In this document: positions 10,654-22,596 of the stretch, one piece after another
Numbering within the stretch: position 1 is the stretch's first letter
Layout of the letters: every line of letters starts with the position of its first letter
Assembly (NCBI RefSeq): GCF_033439725.1
Contig: NW_026944384.1
Coordinates: 6,014,001 to 6,078,000, forward strand
Origin: Neurospora tetraspora
Taxonomy: Eukaryota > Ascomycota > Sordariomycetes > Sordariales > Sordariaceae
Direction: 5' to 3'
DNA length: 64,000 nucleotides
Made by a program: the position numbers and the translations under genes
Notes under the pieces: generated by a model
The model's database searches: none
Seen by the model: the letters and a program-made list of their open reading frames with translations, nothing else
Told to the model about the DNA's origin: nothing

Positions 10654-12300
10654 AATTCTCATTCAAATCGGATTTATCCCCCACACTATACTAGCCAATC
10701 ACATCTGGAGAGAGACCTTCACGGCGATGCCTCCTAGTACCGCTTTTACTCAGTCGTAAGAGATTTACCGGGCCGCCTTACTAATCCCAATATAGTATAG
10801 TAGACTCGCTTAGCCAGCTGCAGCCCCCTGACAGCCCCCTAACAGCCCCGCCAACCGACTGCAGGTAACCCATGCCAGCCGTATACCCCGTGCCAATAAT
10901 CTTTGAGAATCTCGCCCAATCTCCCCACTCTTACTCTTTCACCAAACAACCTTCTTGAAATCTAACTTGTACACTCTAACCGCCATCATCGCTAAAATCA
11001 ATCAAACAACACCACATTATCGATCGCGATACTATCTTTCATCAAAGAAGCAAGCGACGTATTCAAGCTCACCGCCATCAAGATCCCCAAGACTCCCATC
11101 GCGGGTTCAACATCAAAAGGTCGACCGACCTCAAGGTGAGTTTCATTTTAGATCTCTCACATCATCACCACCCCACTTCATTTATCTAACCATGCCTGTG
11201 CACCCCTTGTCTGGCCACGTTAACGTGCCCACTTTGGCTTGCAGGAGGCTTGCAGAAGGGAGCTAACCATACTGTAAGAAGGTTAGGCTCTGGAATTAAT
11301 ATGGGGAGTAAATCTCTTACGAACAAGTATTAGCGGTACCATATATTAGTAGGGATGAGCCGCTAGTACTGGGACCGGACGAGATATCACAATCAGACTC
11401 TCGATGTGTCAATTTCGTACTGTTTTTCCCCTTCAAGGTAGTATCGCAACTCCCGGGTGAGTGGAGGCGTGAATTTTTCTTCAAGCTGATGGTGCTGCAC
11501 TGCTGCGTATAAAGCCGCAAATTTTCTGAGGTCTGAGGGGTATACATAAAGGCGGTAAAGCCTTGAGAGAACTGGAGGTCACGCCGGTCAATGAGAGTCA
11601 AAAGAGATGGCGTGCCTTTGGGTTGCTGAGGTCTGCAGAGTGCATCTTGTATGCCACCCTCTTCAGGTTTCCACTTGGCTGATGACATCGTTGGATCGAT
11701 GACACGCTGTCCCCGGCTTTTTGGATCCATTGTTTGCTTGGCAGTGATCTTCCCGCTGACTGGATGGCCAGTGGACGGCCAGTGGACGACGGGACGGGTG
11801 AGGTTTCGCAAGACAACCTGGAAAGAGGAAAAGTTGGCGAAGAGGGGTTCCCAGTGGTCATCAGTGGTCACTCACACCAACTCCCAAGGGCTGTGGAGAG
11901 CGACCATCTTGCTTGGCTTTGAGCTTGGGCCTCTTTTACTCCTCAAAATACGGGGGGCCGGCAGTCACTGAGACGGGAACCTGAACTGCATCCCCGGATC
12001 CGAGTCCGAGTTCGTTGATAAACGGTCGTACTTCTCACCATGCCCGTCACTGTGAGACATTCCCGTTGCTCTTTATTAACCCTCTCTAGAAATAGTAAGC
12101 AGGAGTGTAGATCACGAGTCCAGATTGAAAATGTGCGGACCACTCCGCCCGGTTATGCAAAAGGGGTGACGGACATGAAGAAGAAGAAGAAGATGAAGGT
12201 CACTGACCGAAACCGAACCAAGGAGGCGTCGCCGTGAAGCTCTCTCCAGATGTAATTGGCTAGTATAGTGTGGGGGATAAATCCGATTTGAATGAGAATT
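10654..12300. mobile_element. Degenerate DNA element with ~80-bp inverted ends
   Basis: The stretch 10654-10734 is repeated in inverse orientation at 12222-12300 with about 95% identity: two substitutions and a 2-bp gap. The shared core includes TATCCCCCACACTATACTAG. The next ~35 bp of the left end (10735-10770) recur inverted not beside the right end but at about 11298-11338, so the right inverted repeat appears to be split by some 880 bp of other DNA. Between 11010 and 11135 one frame gives a short helix-turn-helix-like peptide ending in KGRPTSR. It is followed by an intron-like segment (donor GTGAGT at about 11136, acceptor TTGCAG near 11245) and then a stop. I see no clear target duplication and no full transposase. 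The superfamily is uncertain; a Tc1/pogo-like origin is possible. Confidence 0.65.
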
Positions 12301-13694
12301 TAGCGGTAATTGCGGTGATGCTGGTTTCCGAGCAGGCCGTTGAAATGATGGGTGCGGGTTGTAACTTTGTCAACCTCTCTGGACAATACAGTAAAGACCC
12401 CTGCAACTGCATCCTCCAGGAACTGCATATACGCTAGTTAGTGCATAGGATTTGGCTGTCAGAATTGTTTCCCACCTACAAGTGCATAACTGCATACTGC
12501 ATAGGCTTCTCGGACAATTTTTGGTGTATATGCACTATCAGGATCCCGTTCCGGATAGAGAAATAGTTAGCAGGGGACCGGATTTTAGTATCTCGGCCTC
12601 CGTCTGGCCTCCTGTTTGGGCCTAGCTCAGGTCTGGGAAGTGCATATCCGCCATTTAGTGCATAAGATTTCCGTGACAGTATTACATGCAAAATCAGGGG
12701 GCAATACTGTAGTGTATAGGCCAACTCAATAATTCGAAACAAGAGTGGAATTTGATATGCAAAACATCCCGTTGAGCCACCTACGTATGTATCTGCCGTC
12801 TTGTTGTCGCGGCATGGCAACATGGGTAGCGGTTGAGGAGAAAAATGATGATACAGTATGCCGCCGAGACAATCGTGACGTTTTGCAAAGGAAAGAAGGC
12901 GGCAGGCAGAAAGTCAAAAACCAACCTCTTCGACAAAAATCTTGACGGTCTTGTGATGACGGTCTTTGACATCCCCACTTCAACTGTCGGCGGCAACAGC
13001 ACCCATACAAATAACACAACGAAGAAAAACACACAAAAGTAAAAAACAACATTTCCGCGATAGAGTTTCACTCGGCTGTTAGCTGCAGACATGCAAAGCT
13101 GCCTTGCACCCACCTTGCCTTGCAGTTGGCGTCTCGTTCGGGCCGCAGCATCCCGCCAAGACTGACACCGACCAAACCCCGGCGACCCCCGGCGGCCCCC
13201 GCCCCGATTCCAACATCACAAAGTGCCAAGACTCCGGGCATCGAGTCGGGACCGGGATCGACAACTTTGTCTGCTTTAATCGGGCACTTGTGCCGATGTT
13301 GGGTGGCTGGATGAGGAGCGCATGATCAAGGTCATCCATCGGGCGCCTCCGGCGGTGGACATCCGCGGATCAGATCTGACCACCGGACACCGAACCAGAT
13401 ATCGACACCGATATGGATACATAGTGCAGTGCGGGAACGGGGTGGGGCCGGGACGGAGCCTCAATTATACTTACATCCGGCTCCGTGTGCTTTTGTTGGA
13501 AGAACACAACGTAGAATAACTTGGACCAACAACTCGAACTGCATCTCGAATCGTGAACCCATAAACTTTCGTGTCAATCATCATCATAAACCCGTAGACC
13601 GATGCAAGCAATCTCTCCTCCCAATGCTCCTGAATAGCCTCAAATCCCATCCTAAATTAAGGATCTATATATCCAAGAAACCAACACCAGCCCC
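12301..13694. other. Intergenic, rich in TGCATA words
   Basis: No gene is supported. The left half holds the diverged direct repeat listed separately. The right half is the 3' region of the minus-strand LIS1 gene. Short frames across it lack coding signatures. Confidence 0.5.
12419..12679. repeat. Diverged direct repeat with TGCATA core
   Basis: About 43 bp at 12419-12461 (GGAACTGCATATACGC, later TAGTGCATAGGATTT) recur at 12636-12679 (GGAAGTGCATATCCGC, later TAGTGCATAAGATTT). The spacing is 217 bp. Between them lie further TGCATA words (12480-12505) and one inverted TATGCA. The copies share roughly three quarters of their bases. The origin is unknown; it could be the remains of another mobile element. 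Confidence 0.65.
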
Positions 13695-15272
13695 CTAGTT
13701 CGCAAATATCCTAACCTTACCCTCCGCCCCATCCACACTACCCGTAGCAACCACACACCTAATCTGAACAGTCGCATTCACAATTCCCACCGTGGCAGCT
13801 CTCCTCCTCGCCGCCACCACCGTATCCGCCAGCGGACCTCCTTCTTTGGCATCCGCATCCTTCACCACAGGCGGCGCCCACCTAATGCAGCTCACAAACC
13901 CTTCATACACCCCCGTCAGCGTCTGCACGCACTTGCCCTCCTGGCTCAAATCCCAGCATCTCATCGTCCTATCATCCGCCACCGAAAGCAGGTACTTCCC
14001 GCCCGGGTGGAACACCAGCCCTCGCACCCAGTTATCATGACCCACCAACACCTTGATACAATTCCCCCTCCCATCCCACAACCGAATCTGCTTATCCCTC
14101 GACCCCGTAGCCATAAACTCGGCGCTCGAGCTCGGCGGCGGCGGCCTCTCCAGTCCCGCGAGCTTAGCCAAGTGCGTATACGCCGTCGGCGGCGCAAACG
14201 CGCAACAGAGATTATGGTTCTCATGCCCAAACATAACCAACCTGCACTCCGCATCCCTCCCGCCCGCTAGGTCCCACAAGCGGACAGACTTATCGCTGCC
14301 CGTCGATAGCAAATACCGCCCATCATGGCTCGGACAAACGGCCCTCGGCCAGTCCACATGGCCCAGGATGGTCTTGACGCAATACCCCGTCGTGACATCC
14401 CATATCTTCAGACTGTTATCCTTGCTCGCACTAACCAGCAGGTGTCCACTGGCCGGCGCGCCGGCCGCCCCGCTGGGGATGAACCGGACGGAACTAACCA
14501 TGTGATCATGCCCCGGCAGCGTGCGGATGTTCTTGTACTCGTCGCTCGGATCCCACAGCTTGATGGTCAGGTCGGAGCTGCAACTCGCCAGCAACGTACC
14601 GCCGCGGGGCCCGCCGAAGTCGACGTCCAACACGGCTTTGGTGTGGCCCTTGATGGTCCGCTCTAGCTCGCCGAGCTCCCAGTCCCAGATCTTGATGGTG
14701 TAGTCTTCGGAGCCCGAGGCCAAGGAGGTGAAGACCGGGTGGAAGGCGACGCAGGTCACGGGGAGGCGGTGAGACTCGAGGACGTAGCGCGGGGGGGATT
14801 TGGGGAGCCAGTTGGTTGGGTCTTGGGTGCGGCGCGAGAGGGAGGAGGGGGTAGCGTTGTCGATTTCGGATTGGAGGAGTGTGTTGCGGGATTCGAGGTC
14901 GAGGATCTGGGGAGGGTTAGATGGGAGATTGGTCCAAGTTCAAGAGGTAGGTAGGTAGTGATGGCGGACGGACCTTCTTCTGTAACCGAACAACACTCGT
15001 CCACTTCTTTTCTAGGAGACCTTCATATTTCTTTGCCTTTTCCGTGTCAAAGGACTCTTCAGCAAGGTCGAGTTCATCTCTCAAAGTAGCCGCTGTACTC
15101 GCGAGGTTCTTGGAGGAGAGGTAAGCTAGGATGGACTTGTGCCTATTCCCAAAAGGTGGATCACCTATCGTCAGTTTCTAATAAAGTTCGTTTAGGACGA
15201 TAACACTTACAGCTCCTCAGCCTGCCGGGTGGTCAATAACGGAGTGCCGATCTGAGCTGAAGCTTGAGCCAT
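13695..15272 (-). CDS. lis1: Nuclear distribution protein LIS1/NudF
   Basis: Three exons, 15272-15211, 15142-14974 and 14906-13695, give 480 residues, the usual LIS1 length. Order: an N-terminal LisH motif ([18 protein letters not shown], about residues 16-33), a short coiled coil including [14 protein letters not shown] (about 65-85), then seven WD40 repeats to the C-terminus with [36 protein letters not shown] and [15 protein letters not shown]1 binds and regulates cytoplasmic dynein and is needed for nuclear migration and hyphal growth. Neurospora is known to have two LIS1 paralogs; which one this is cannot be told here. The insertions with Ala/Pro-rich loops between repeats are ordinary for fungi. 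Confidence 0.93.
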
Positions 15273-15948
15273 CCTGGAAGAAGGTTCCAGTGCCGGACGG
15301 CAGCAAGACTACCTTTAAGGGAAAGGCATTGGCAATGCGCCGCGCGTCGAGTCGAGTCGAGTCGAGTCGGGGTCCGCATCGTGAGGAAAGCGGGCGTCGC
15401 ATTTGGGACTGGGCTGGTACGATTTGATGCGGAATGGCGGAGCAAATTGGCAGAGAGAAGCAGTGGAATTGGCCCGCTGCCGCTGGTGGTGGCCCGCTGG
15501 TGGCCCGCTATCCGGACGCTATCCCGGCGACCCCCTGTTGGTGATCCTCGGGTGCCTGCCGGGGTCCCCTAGAGTTGGGAGAGGATTAGGGTTGAAGCGC
15601 TGCAACTGTTTGCAACCCGCCAACCTAAGTGGAACTTTACGATGGTGAGAACAACGACAACGACGAAAGGACAGGAACAAGACACTTCAACAATTCCAGC
15701 CATTGAGGAGTAGTCTTGGGTCAAGAACCTTTAGACTTCTTAGACCAGGTCCTCAGGAATCGATTTTTCTTCCCGTGTGTGTCGTTCCAGTTATCCACTG
15801 TCTCAGTGGAATACCCGTTAACCAATCCAATCGACCTCAACGCCGTGAGCGAGGTCGTGTAAGTGACTTTGGTCCAGATCTCAACTGGTTCTGAGCTCGT
15901 GATGAGTTACTTGTGAAGAGTCATATCCAAACCACCAGAACTCTCAAG
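15273..15948. other. Divergent promoter region with GTCGA repeat
   Basis: This lies between the LIS1 and formyltransferase genes. It has four tandem GTCGA pentamers (about 15348-15367) on the plus strand and a GCCCGCTGGTGG-like duplication near 15475-15510. No further gene is visible. Confidence 0.5.
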
Positions 15949-17680
15949 ATGTTACTCCAACGTCTAGCCGTGCCCTCCGGCATCAGGTCCTCCCTATCCT
16001 CTCTTTCTCGAAAGCCATCATCAGCATTCACCCGATGCTCCTACAGCACACAACCTGAATCCAAAGTCTCAGACCCATTACGCATCCTCTTCTGCGGCTC
16101 AGATGTCTTCAGTTGCTACTCACTCAAAGCACTTCATGCCGAACACAAAGCCAACCCGGGCCTGATCAAGTCCATTGATGTCATGGTCCGACCGGGAAAA
16201 GCTGTTGGCAGAGGTTACAAGGAGGTTCGTCAAGGTATCATCTATCTCCAATCCCCCTCAAGTCATATACCCAGTAGTAAACTAACAAAGTCCCTCCCTC
16301 TAGTCCCCATCCAAAACCTCGCCGAAGAACTTTCCCTCCCCATTCACATCCGCGACACCTTCACCGGCTGGTCCCTGCCACAGACGCCAGACGGCGAACC
16401 GATCAACCTCATTGTGGCCGTCTCCTTCGGTCTCTTTGTTCCTCCGCGTTGTCTCAACCAGGCTAAATACGGGGGGTTGAACGTCCATCCTTCTTTGCTA
16501 CCCGAGTACGTTACGTCCACCCCTTTGCCCCCCTTTCCCCCTTTCCCCCGTTTCCCCCTTTCCCCCCTTTGCGCCCTTTGCGCGTCCCCCCTTTTCAAGT
16601 AAACAAACAACCAGGCGCTAATACGAGAGGTAAAAAAAAAATAGCCTCCGTGGCCCAGCCCCCCTCCACCACGCCGTCCTCAACCGGCTCTCCCACACCG
16701 GCGTCTCGCTGCAAACCCTCTCCCCCAAAACCTTCGACGCAGGCACCGTCATTGCGCAAACTCCCCTGCCCGGTATCCCCATCCCCCCAGCTTGCACGGT
16801 CCAACAACTCCACGACCTGCTCGCCCCCCTGGGTGCTGAGATGCTTGTCTCTTCTTTGAGGGAGGGACTGCATGTCCCGCCTTTGAGGCCGGTGGTGGAT
16901 AATGATATCCCCACCCCTGGAACTGAGGGTATGACAGAAAAGAGGAGGTACAGTCATGCCCCCAAAATCACCAAATCCGATCAACGCGTTTCCTTTCTCC
17001 GGCATTCAGCTGCGGAGGCGGCGCTGAGGGCTCGGGTTTGCGGCGGGTCTGGCGGGTCATTGTGGACGAACGTCTACCCTCCAGTTTCTCAACCCAAAAA
17101 GGGGTCCAAAGATCAGCAGCTTGAGCTTCCGCTCAGCTACCCTCACCCCCTCGAGGAATCATCAGCAAAGAAGGGGGGATCCCCGAAGCGGATCATTCTC
17201 GAGGAGATATCCGAGCTTCTTCTTTTTCCCTCTGACGGCGATTCTGGTGGGCTTGATCAGCAAAACAAAAAATATCAAGCCTACCGACGTGTCATCCAGT
17301 CAATGAACTTTGGAAACTCTAGCTCCAACGAGCAGCTAGGACTTGATGCTGTTTTCGTCCCTAACCAATCCTACCGCGAATCCCCTCCAGACCCGCTCTT
17401 CTGGCTCCTAAGGTTCGGTGAGGACGAGTACGTCGATGTCGAGACGACCGGTGCCAACGGTGAAAAGGTGACGGAAAGAAAACCGAGAGTGAGTTGGGGC
17501 TTGTGTACCCGATTGGGGTTAGATGACAAGAAGGAGGAAGATAAGGGGGCTGTGACGTTTGTGATCCCAGAAGATGGAGGGAAGTTTGGATTGTTGAGAG
17601 TGGGAAAGATCAAGGTGGAGGGGAAGGGGGCCAGGCCGGCTAGGCAGGTGATGAAAGAGCTAGCTGTTAAGGCGGGATGA
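15949..17680 (+). CDS. fmt1: Mitochondrial methionyl-tRNA formyltransferase
   Basis: Three exons, 15949-16234, 16304-16505 and 16645-17680, give 507 residues. The first ~40 residues are Ser/Arg-rich without acidic residues, fitting a mitochondrial presequence. The formyltransferase fold starts at LRILFCGSDVFS. The catalytic block GGLNVHPSLLPDLRGPAP holds the Asn and His of the active site, and FDAGTVIAQT holds the Asp. The enzyme transfers formyl from 10-formyl-THF to initiator Met-tRNA for mitochondrial translation. The protein is much longer than bacterial Fmt (about 315 residues) because of insertions in the C-terminal tRNA-binding half. The second splice junction lies inside the Asp codon of LLPD. 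That intron is rich in CCCCTTT units. Confidence 0.9.
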
Positions 17681-18182
17681 GGGGGTTTGGTTGGGGGTGA
17701 TTTTGAATCTAAGATTACCTGGGACAGGTTCAACAAAAGGCACGAATCACAAAACATCCAAAACACAGCAGCAAGCAAGGGAGCAGATATCGTGGCCTTC
17801 AAAGTTGTAGTGGTTGAATTTCAATATCATACAGCGCGGTATATCCCAACCGCCCACTAACTAGAGTAGTCCATCTGCTATCTCTCAAGCATCAAGCGTC
17901 ACATCGTCCCACCATCCGAAACTTCTTCCTCCAAGGTGTTCAATGTTTGAAGGTATGGTTGGTAGTCAGATAGAGAGGTCCAGTCCACTCGGGGTACTTT
18001 CGCCCCTTGCCTCCTAGAAACCCTCCGCCAAAGTCATCAATCATAGATGGTTTGGATTCCCGCAATTTCAGCAAGTGACTACCCTCACGTTTCCTATCGT
18101 TTCGTCGTCGTCATAAGCATAAGGATATCGTTCATCGTTATCATCATCATGGCAACGGTGTGACGGTCATGGTGGACTGTGT
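17681..18182. other. Convergent 3' region
   Basis: 3' flanks of the formyltransferase gene and of the minus-strand Stf2-like gene. I see nothing else in it. Confidence 0.5.
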
Positions 18183-18728
18183 TTAGTCACTGGCGACCTT
18201 GTGCTCGTCATCGACACTACCACCGCTAGAGGAAGTATCCGTCTTCTGAAGAGTCACCTCCTCCTCTTCCTCGGGAGCGCCATGAACACCCTCCTCAAAG
18301 ACTGGCTCGGGCTCGTTGACCTCAAACTTGGTCTTGAAGTGCTCCAAGTTGTTGGAGATGGCACTGGCGTTGGAGTGACGGCGAGCGTTGACGAAACTGA
18401 ACTCAGGGTCGTCGATAACTTCATCACCAGCGTTGCCCCTGTTGAGAGTGATGTTAGTACATGGTGAGACACGCAGGGGTAGGAATGAGAAGGGCCACAT
18501 ACCAGTTGCTCTTGCCACCGCCGTTCTTCTTGATCTTTTTGGGATCGGCATCGGCGAAACCGTGCTTGCCAAAGTACTTGGGAACATGTTCGACGGGGAC
18601 GAATGTGCCGTCTTCAGACAGGGCACCTGCAACGTGGGCCTTGTCGTTGAACTTGTGAGAGCGAGTCACTATAAGCCGTGTGTAAGTAGAGGCCCGTGTG
18701 ATGTTATGGCAAGGAGAAGGAACTTACT
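18183..18728 (-). CDS. Stf2-like hydrophilin / ATPase-stabilising factor family
   Basis: The coding sequence comprises a single base A at 18728, then 18668-18503 and 18438-18183, giving 140 residues. The first splice (donor GTAAGT at 18727, acceptor TTATAG ending at 18669) joins CCAAGA to TGACTCGC and so creates the initiator ATG; no other ATG precedes MTRSHKFNDK. Yeast Stf2 and Tma10 also begin MTRT/MTR and share the later motif of aromatic residues, KKxGxGKxNWG, seen here as KKNGGGKSNW followed by GNAGDE. The protein is small, Gly/Lys/Asp-rich and lacks hydrophobic core segments, as expected of hydrophilins linked to desiccation tolerance; the older name comes from association with the F1Fo-ATPase inhibitor. 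The C-terminal acidic/Ser tail (residues 100-140) is longer than in yeast. Confidence 0.82.
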
Positions 18729-21524
18729 CTTGGAAAGTGTTTACGTATTGTCACTGTTGTTGGGTGATATTATTCAGTAGTAGTTAACCTGAGGGACAAA
18801 GGTCAGCCAGCGTCACACAAACAATAATGCGGGGCTGATAAGGCTGATATGGGAGACGAGGCGATGGATGGCCGGGATGGTTGGAGTTGGGAAAGGGGGA
18901 CGGGATGTTTTGACTTACAGCTTTGTGACGGTGCTGAGTGGGGTGATGTCACAGATATGGAAGAGTTGAAAGAAGTCGACTTATTACAAGATGTAGTGAA
19001 GATGGAAGGTTTGTGGTGTATTATTGTAAACAGAGTAAGAGATGGTTGAAAAAGTCGTGTATGCACTAGGTAATACCAGTAGTACGTAGTGGTAGTTGCA
19101 GTTGTTGCGATGTGGTGATGTGATGTGTGTGTGAATGTTGAAAGGAAACGATGATGGGATGGAGAGATGGGAGCTTCTCCTCTTATAAGGGCAAGCTCCC
19201 GAACCTTCCAATGGGAAAGAGATGAGGAGTCATCATCGAAGAGGGGTCGAGGTACGAAGTTACGAAGTTGCTCGCACCTACGATCTGCTCTGCGGCTGCT
19301 GTTTGGGAAGTCACTGGTGGGGAGAGATCGGTGAGGAGGCCGCGGATGTGCAGTCACGCGACTTGATGCAAGAGTCCATGAGACTGGCCTGACCTGCTTC
19401 CAGCTCAACGGGAAAGAGGGGCCCACGTCCAGTTCTTTGTTGTCTCCATCTTGGAAACAACTCAGCCTCAAGCTCCAATGCCGAATCCCAACCATTTCAC
19501 CATTCTGAGCTGTGGTGACCAAATCTCAAAAGTGTCAGTATCGTTGTTGACGATGAAGTAGCCCCCGTTTTGCTATTGCGAGTTGCCTCAGACACTCCCA
19601 GCCGAGCCAATTTATCCGGAGGGTGATTTGCATATTTTTTTCCCTGCCGATTGACAACACATTCTGCTCTTATCTGGTGTAGTTGCAGCTCTGGATGAAG
19701 CTCATTACCCATCTCATCCATTCCATATCAAGATCCGGATTCCGGAAGTCGAGAGATGGAGAAGTTAAAGGACACCCACACCTCCCCTGAGGTCTGTGTT
19801 ATTGGGACCGTGCTTCACTTACACAAACCCGCCAAGTCAACAACCAACACTGCCACGGATCTGGGTCCTTGGATCTGATGAGATATGTGTCATCCTCTTG
19901 AGCTTTTGTCATTGTATCTATGCGCGCCAAGCCATCCCTTTATACCTATTGTATCTGTTGTTTTCATGAAGATGCGGTTCAAACTGGTGCACCTTTCGCG
20001 CAGCAGCACAGTCCGTTTAGACACACAACTGACAGGCACTGAACAATGCAACCAATGCGGGTGACATCAGACCTCCCCACCTGCACGTCTCAGGGACTCC
20101 CGGACGCCGTGATGATTTTGCGGGGTATGGAGCACACACCCGGCGCCAAGCCTGTCGCGGTTTAGCGTCAATTGCTTCACACTTCCAGGCCTGCCGGATC
20201 GTCAATTCGCTTTCGAACCTTCCTGTCCTTTCTCGAGAACAGTCCGGTAATCAAGGCGATGTCGATAAGATAGCAATCCGGATGAAGCAATTCGGACGAC
20301 GAGATTCACGAACTCCAAAGTCGTGGTCCACGAACGCCGGGGCCCTCCATGTGACCATCCACGGCAGCAAGTGGAAGTTTCCGAAAATCAGGCCAGATCC
20401 GAAACTCGTCCCCGCCCGTGACCGGATTCGTCAATTCGTCAACTTATCGCGGGTCCTTCCTTCGGTGTCAGGCAATGACTCAAATGGGACATTGTCCACA
20501 ACCTCGTCATCGAAGAGTCCAGAACTCGATACAGCCTCAATTCAGTCACCAGCTAAAATGGACATGTTGTCCAGAACGAATCTCGCGTTGACGTGAAGAC
20601 ATCATCGGATAGAGCTTCAGAATAGCACTTGGGCAGATGGCGTTGTGTAGGTTCGGCGTCGCGACTTCTCGCCCGTCCCTTCATCCTGATGGCATGATTC
20701 CTTCCCGGCGCTATGCTTGAGCCTCTTTAGGGGTCAGGGGTAGAGGGCAAACACCCGGCCGAGGCCATCGATTGTTTACTTTGCCCCTGTCTATGCCGTA
20801 CCTGGATATCTCCAACAATGCAACGGCGGAATGGCCTGATGACGGATCTCTCCCGACCTGCCACCGCATGATGCGCAAGTACCTTAAATAACGCCCACCT
20901 GTACGATATAAAATACTTGAACCCCTACGACCCTTCTCACAGAACTTAACCAACGAAACGGCAAACTCACATTCACATTCCGGCTTTGTGCTTTCGTCGT
21001 ACGGTTGTCGGTTTCCGCCGTGTGCTCTTTGGGGTCGTCCGACATCGGCAAATCCGTCCGATAGCCGAGTGGTGGTGGTTCAGTGAATGTCGCCAGAGGA
21101 TTCTGTTAGGCCAGCACCGTCTGCTAACCTAATTCGCACACCCTGCACGCGCTGTTTTCTCGGCCAAAGCACAGTCTTTTCTCTGTTTCGCACATGAAGA
21201 TCCGTAGTGGCAAAAGATTTGTAATGCAGATCTTACTGTGTACATTTGTCGAAACCTGCAGCGCCCAAAAGAGTTCCTCCAGTCAATTTCTAATCTTGTG
21301 CCTATCAAATTGCATCCACCATCACAGTTATTCCTCGCTCTCCGGCTCTGTCTTATCGGAATTCCGCGGGACCACAAGACAGAAGACACAGAGACTCGAT
21401 CTCAACGACAAAAAACACCACACTTCTCTTCTCTTTCCCCATTTCTTTGCCCCGAATAGCAGCAAAAACAGGGCACCACATTTTCCATTTTCCCCAGAAG
21501 ACGACGACCCCGCCATCCACTACC
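18729..21524. other. Long divergent intergenic region
   Basis: 2.8 kb between Stf2-like (minus) and Dre2 (plus). It must include the untranslated first exon of the Stf2-like gene, just above 18728. Frames at 19497-19721, 20282-20596 and 21129-21389 have no recognisable content. I see no repeats or RNA genes. A pyrimidine/A-rich leader precedes the Dre2 start. Confidence 0.5.
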
Positions 21525-22596
21525 ATGTCGCCCATAACCCTCGATCTCACATCCGACTTCGACCCCGCCATCACCACCGGCACGGGGTCGTCCTCGACCC
21601 AACGAACCCTCCTCGTCGCGCCGCCCTCTGTCGCCTCCCACGAGGAGCGCATTAGCGCCCTCTTCTCCACCTACCCCCGTGACACCACCGATCTGCACAT
21701 GCTCGACCGTCTCGCCGCCGGCCTCGTCACCCTCCCCGCATCCACCTACGACCTGATCCTCGTCCTGACCGACCCTGACGGCAGCCGACACGCTGAGGCC
21801 TCTGCCCTGCTCAGCAACCGCGCCGTGTGGGCGCTTCTCGTCCCCGCTCTCAAGGCCGGCGGCAAACTGCGCAGCGAAGATGGCACCCTCGGCACCAATT
21901 CCGCCACCCCCGAGGCCCGCGAGGCCGTGCTAGCCGGTCTCGTCGCCGGCGCCGATGGGTTCACCAAGCCTGAGTACGCCGAGGAGGAAGCCGTGCCGCT
22001 GCGCTTCGGCCTCAAGAGGAAGAACAACCCCAACGCCGTTGCGCCCATCCAGCCTGCCGCCCAAGTAGTCACCGCCGCCCCAGCAGGCGTCGGTTTCGTC
22101 ACACTTGACTTGGACGACGACCTCGATCTCGACGGCGAAAATGACGATGATGTAATCGACGAGGACACCCTCCTCACGGAAGCGGATCTGCGTCGCCCCA
22201 TCCAGCAGCCGCCCGAGTGCCAGCCCAAGCCGGGCAAGAAGAGGAGGGCGTGCAAGGACTGCACGTGCGGGCTGGCGGAGCGGCTGGAGGCGGAGGACAA
22301 GGCGCGCAGGGACAAGGCGGACCAGGCGCTGAACACGCTCAAGCTCAAGAGCGAGGATTTGCTGGAGCTGGATCTGACGGTGCCGGGTAAGACGGGTAGC
22401 TGTGGTAGTTGTGCGTTGGGGGATGCTTTTAGGTGTGATGGTATGTTTATCCCTTCTCCCCCCCGCTTTGCCTTTCGACGAGGAATAGAGCGTATGGCTA
22501 ATAAAAAGTGCAAATACAGGCTGCCCATACACAGGCCTTCCACCCTTCAAGGTCGGCGAGGAGGTGTCGATCCTCAACAACGTGCCGCAGTTGTAA
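21525..22596 (+). CDS. dre2: Cytosolic Fe-S assembly protein Dre2 (anamorsin)
   Basis: Two exons, 21525-22440 and 22520-22596, give 330 residues. The N-terminal half is a degenerate methyltransferase-like domain, followed by a long acidic linker (about 205-225). The C-terminal CIAPIN1 domain has the [2Fe-2S] motif [17 protein letters not shown] (C-x10-C-x2-C-x-C) and the second motif [15 protein letters not shown] (C-x2-C-x7-C-x2-C). The last cysteine of that motif is encoded right after the intron, which proves the splice. The protein ends [16 protein letters not shown], the family's typical tail. Dre2 receives electrons from Tah18 in the early cytosolic Fe-S assembly pathway. The start is the ATG in ACCATGTCG. 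Confidence 0.94.

Noticed and set aside
11317-11871. 184-codon minus-strand frame in the transposon island
   Set aside because: No transposase or other motif could be seen, and it overlaps the split inverted repeat; most likely accidental.
20282-20596. 104-codon plus-strand frame upstream of dre2
   Set aside because: It begins with ATG but has no recognisable sequence and no leader or splice context; insufficient support.
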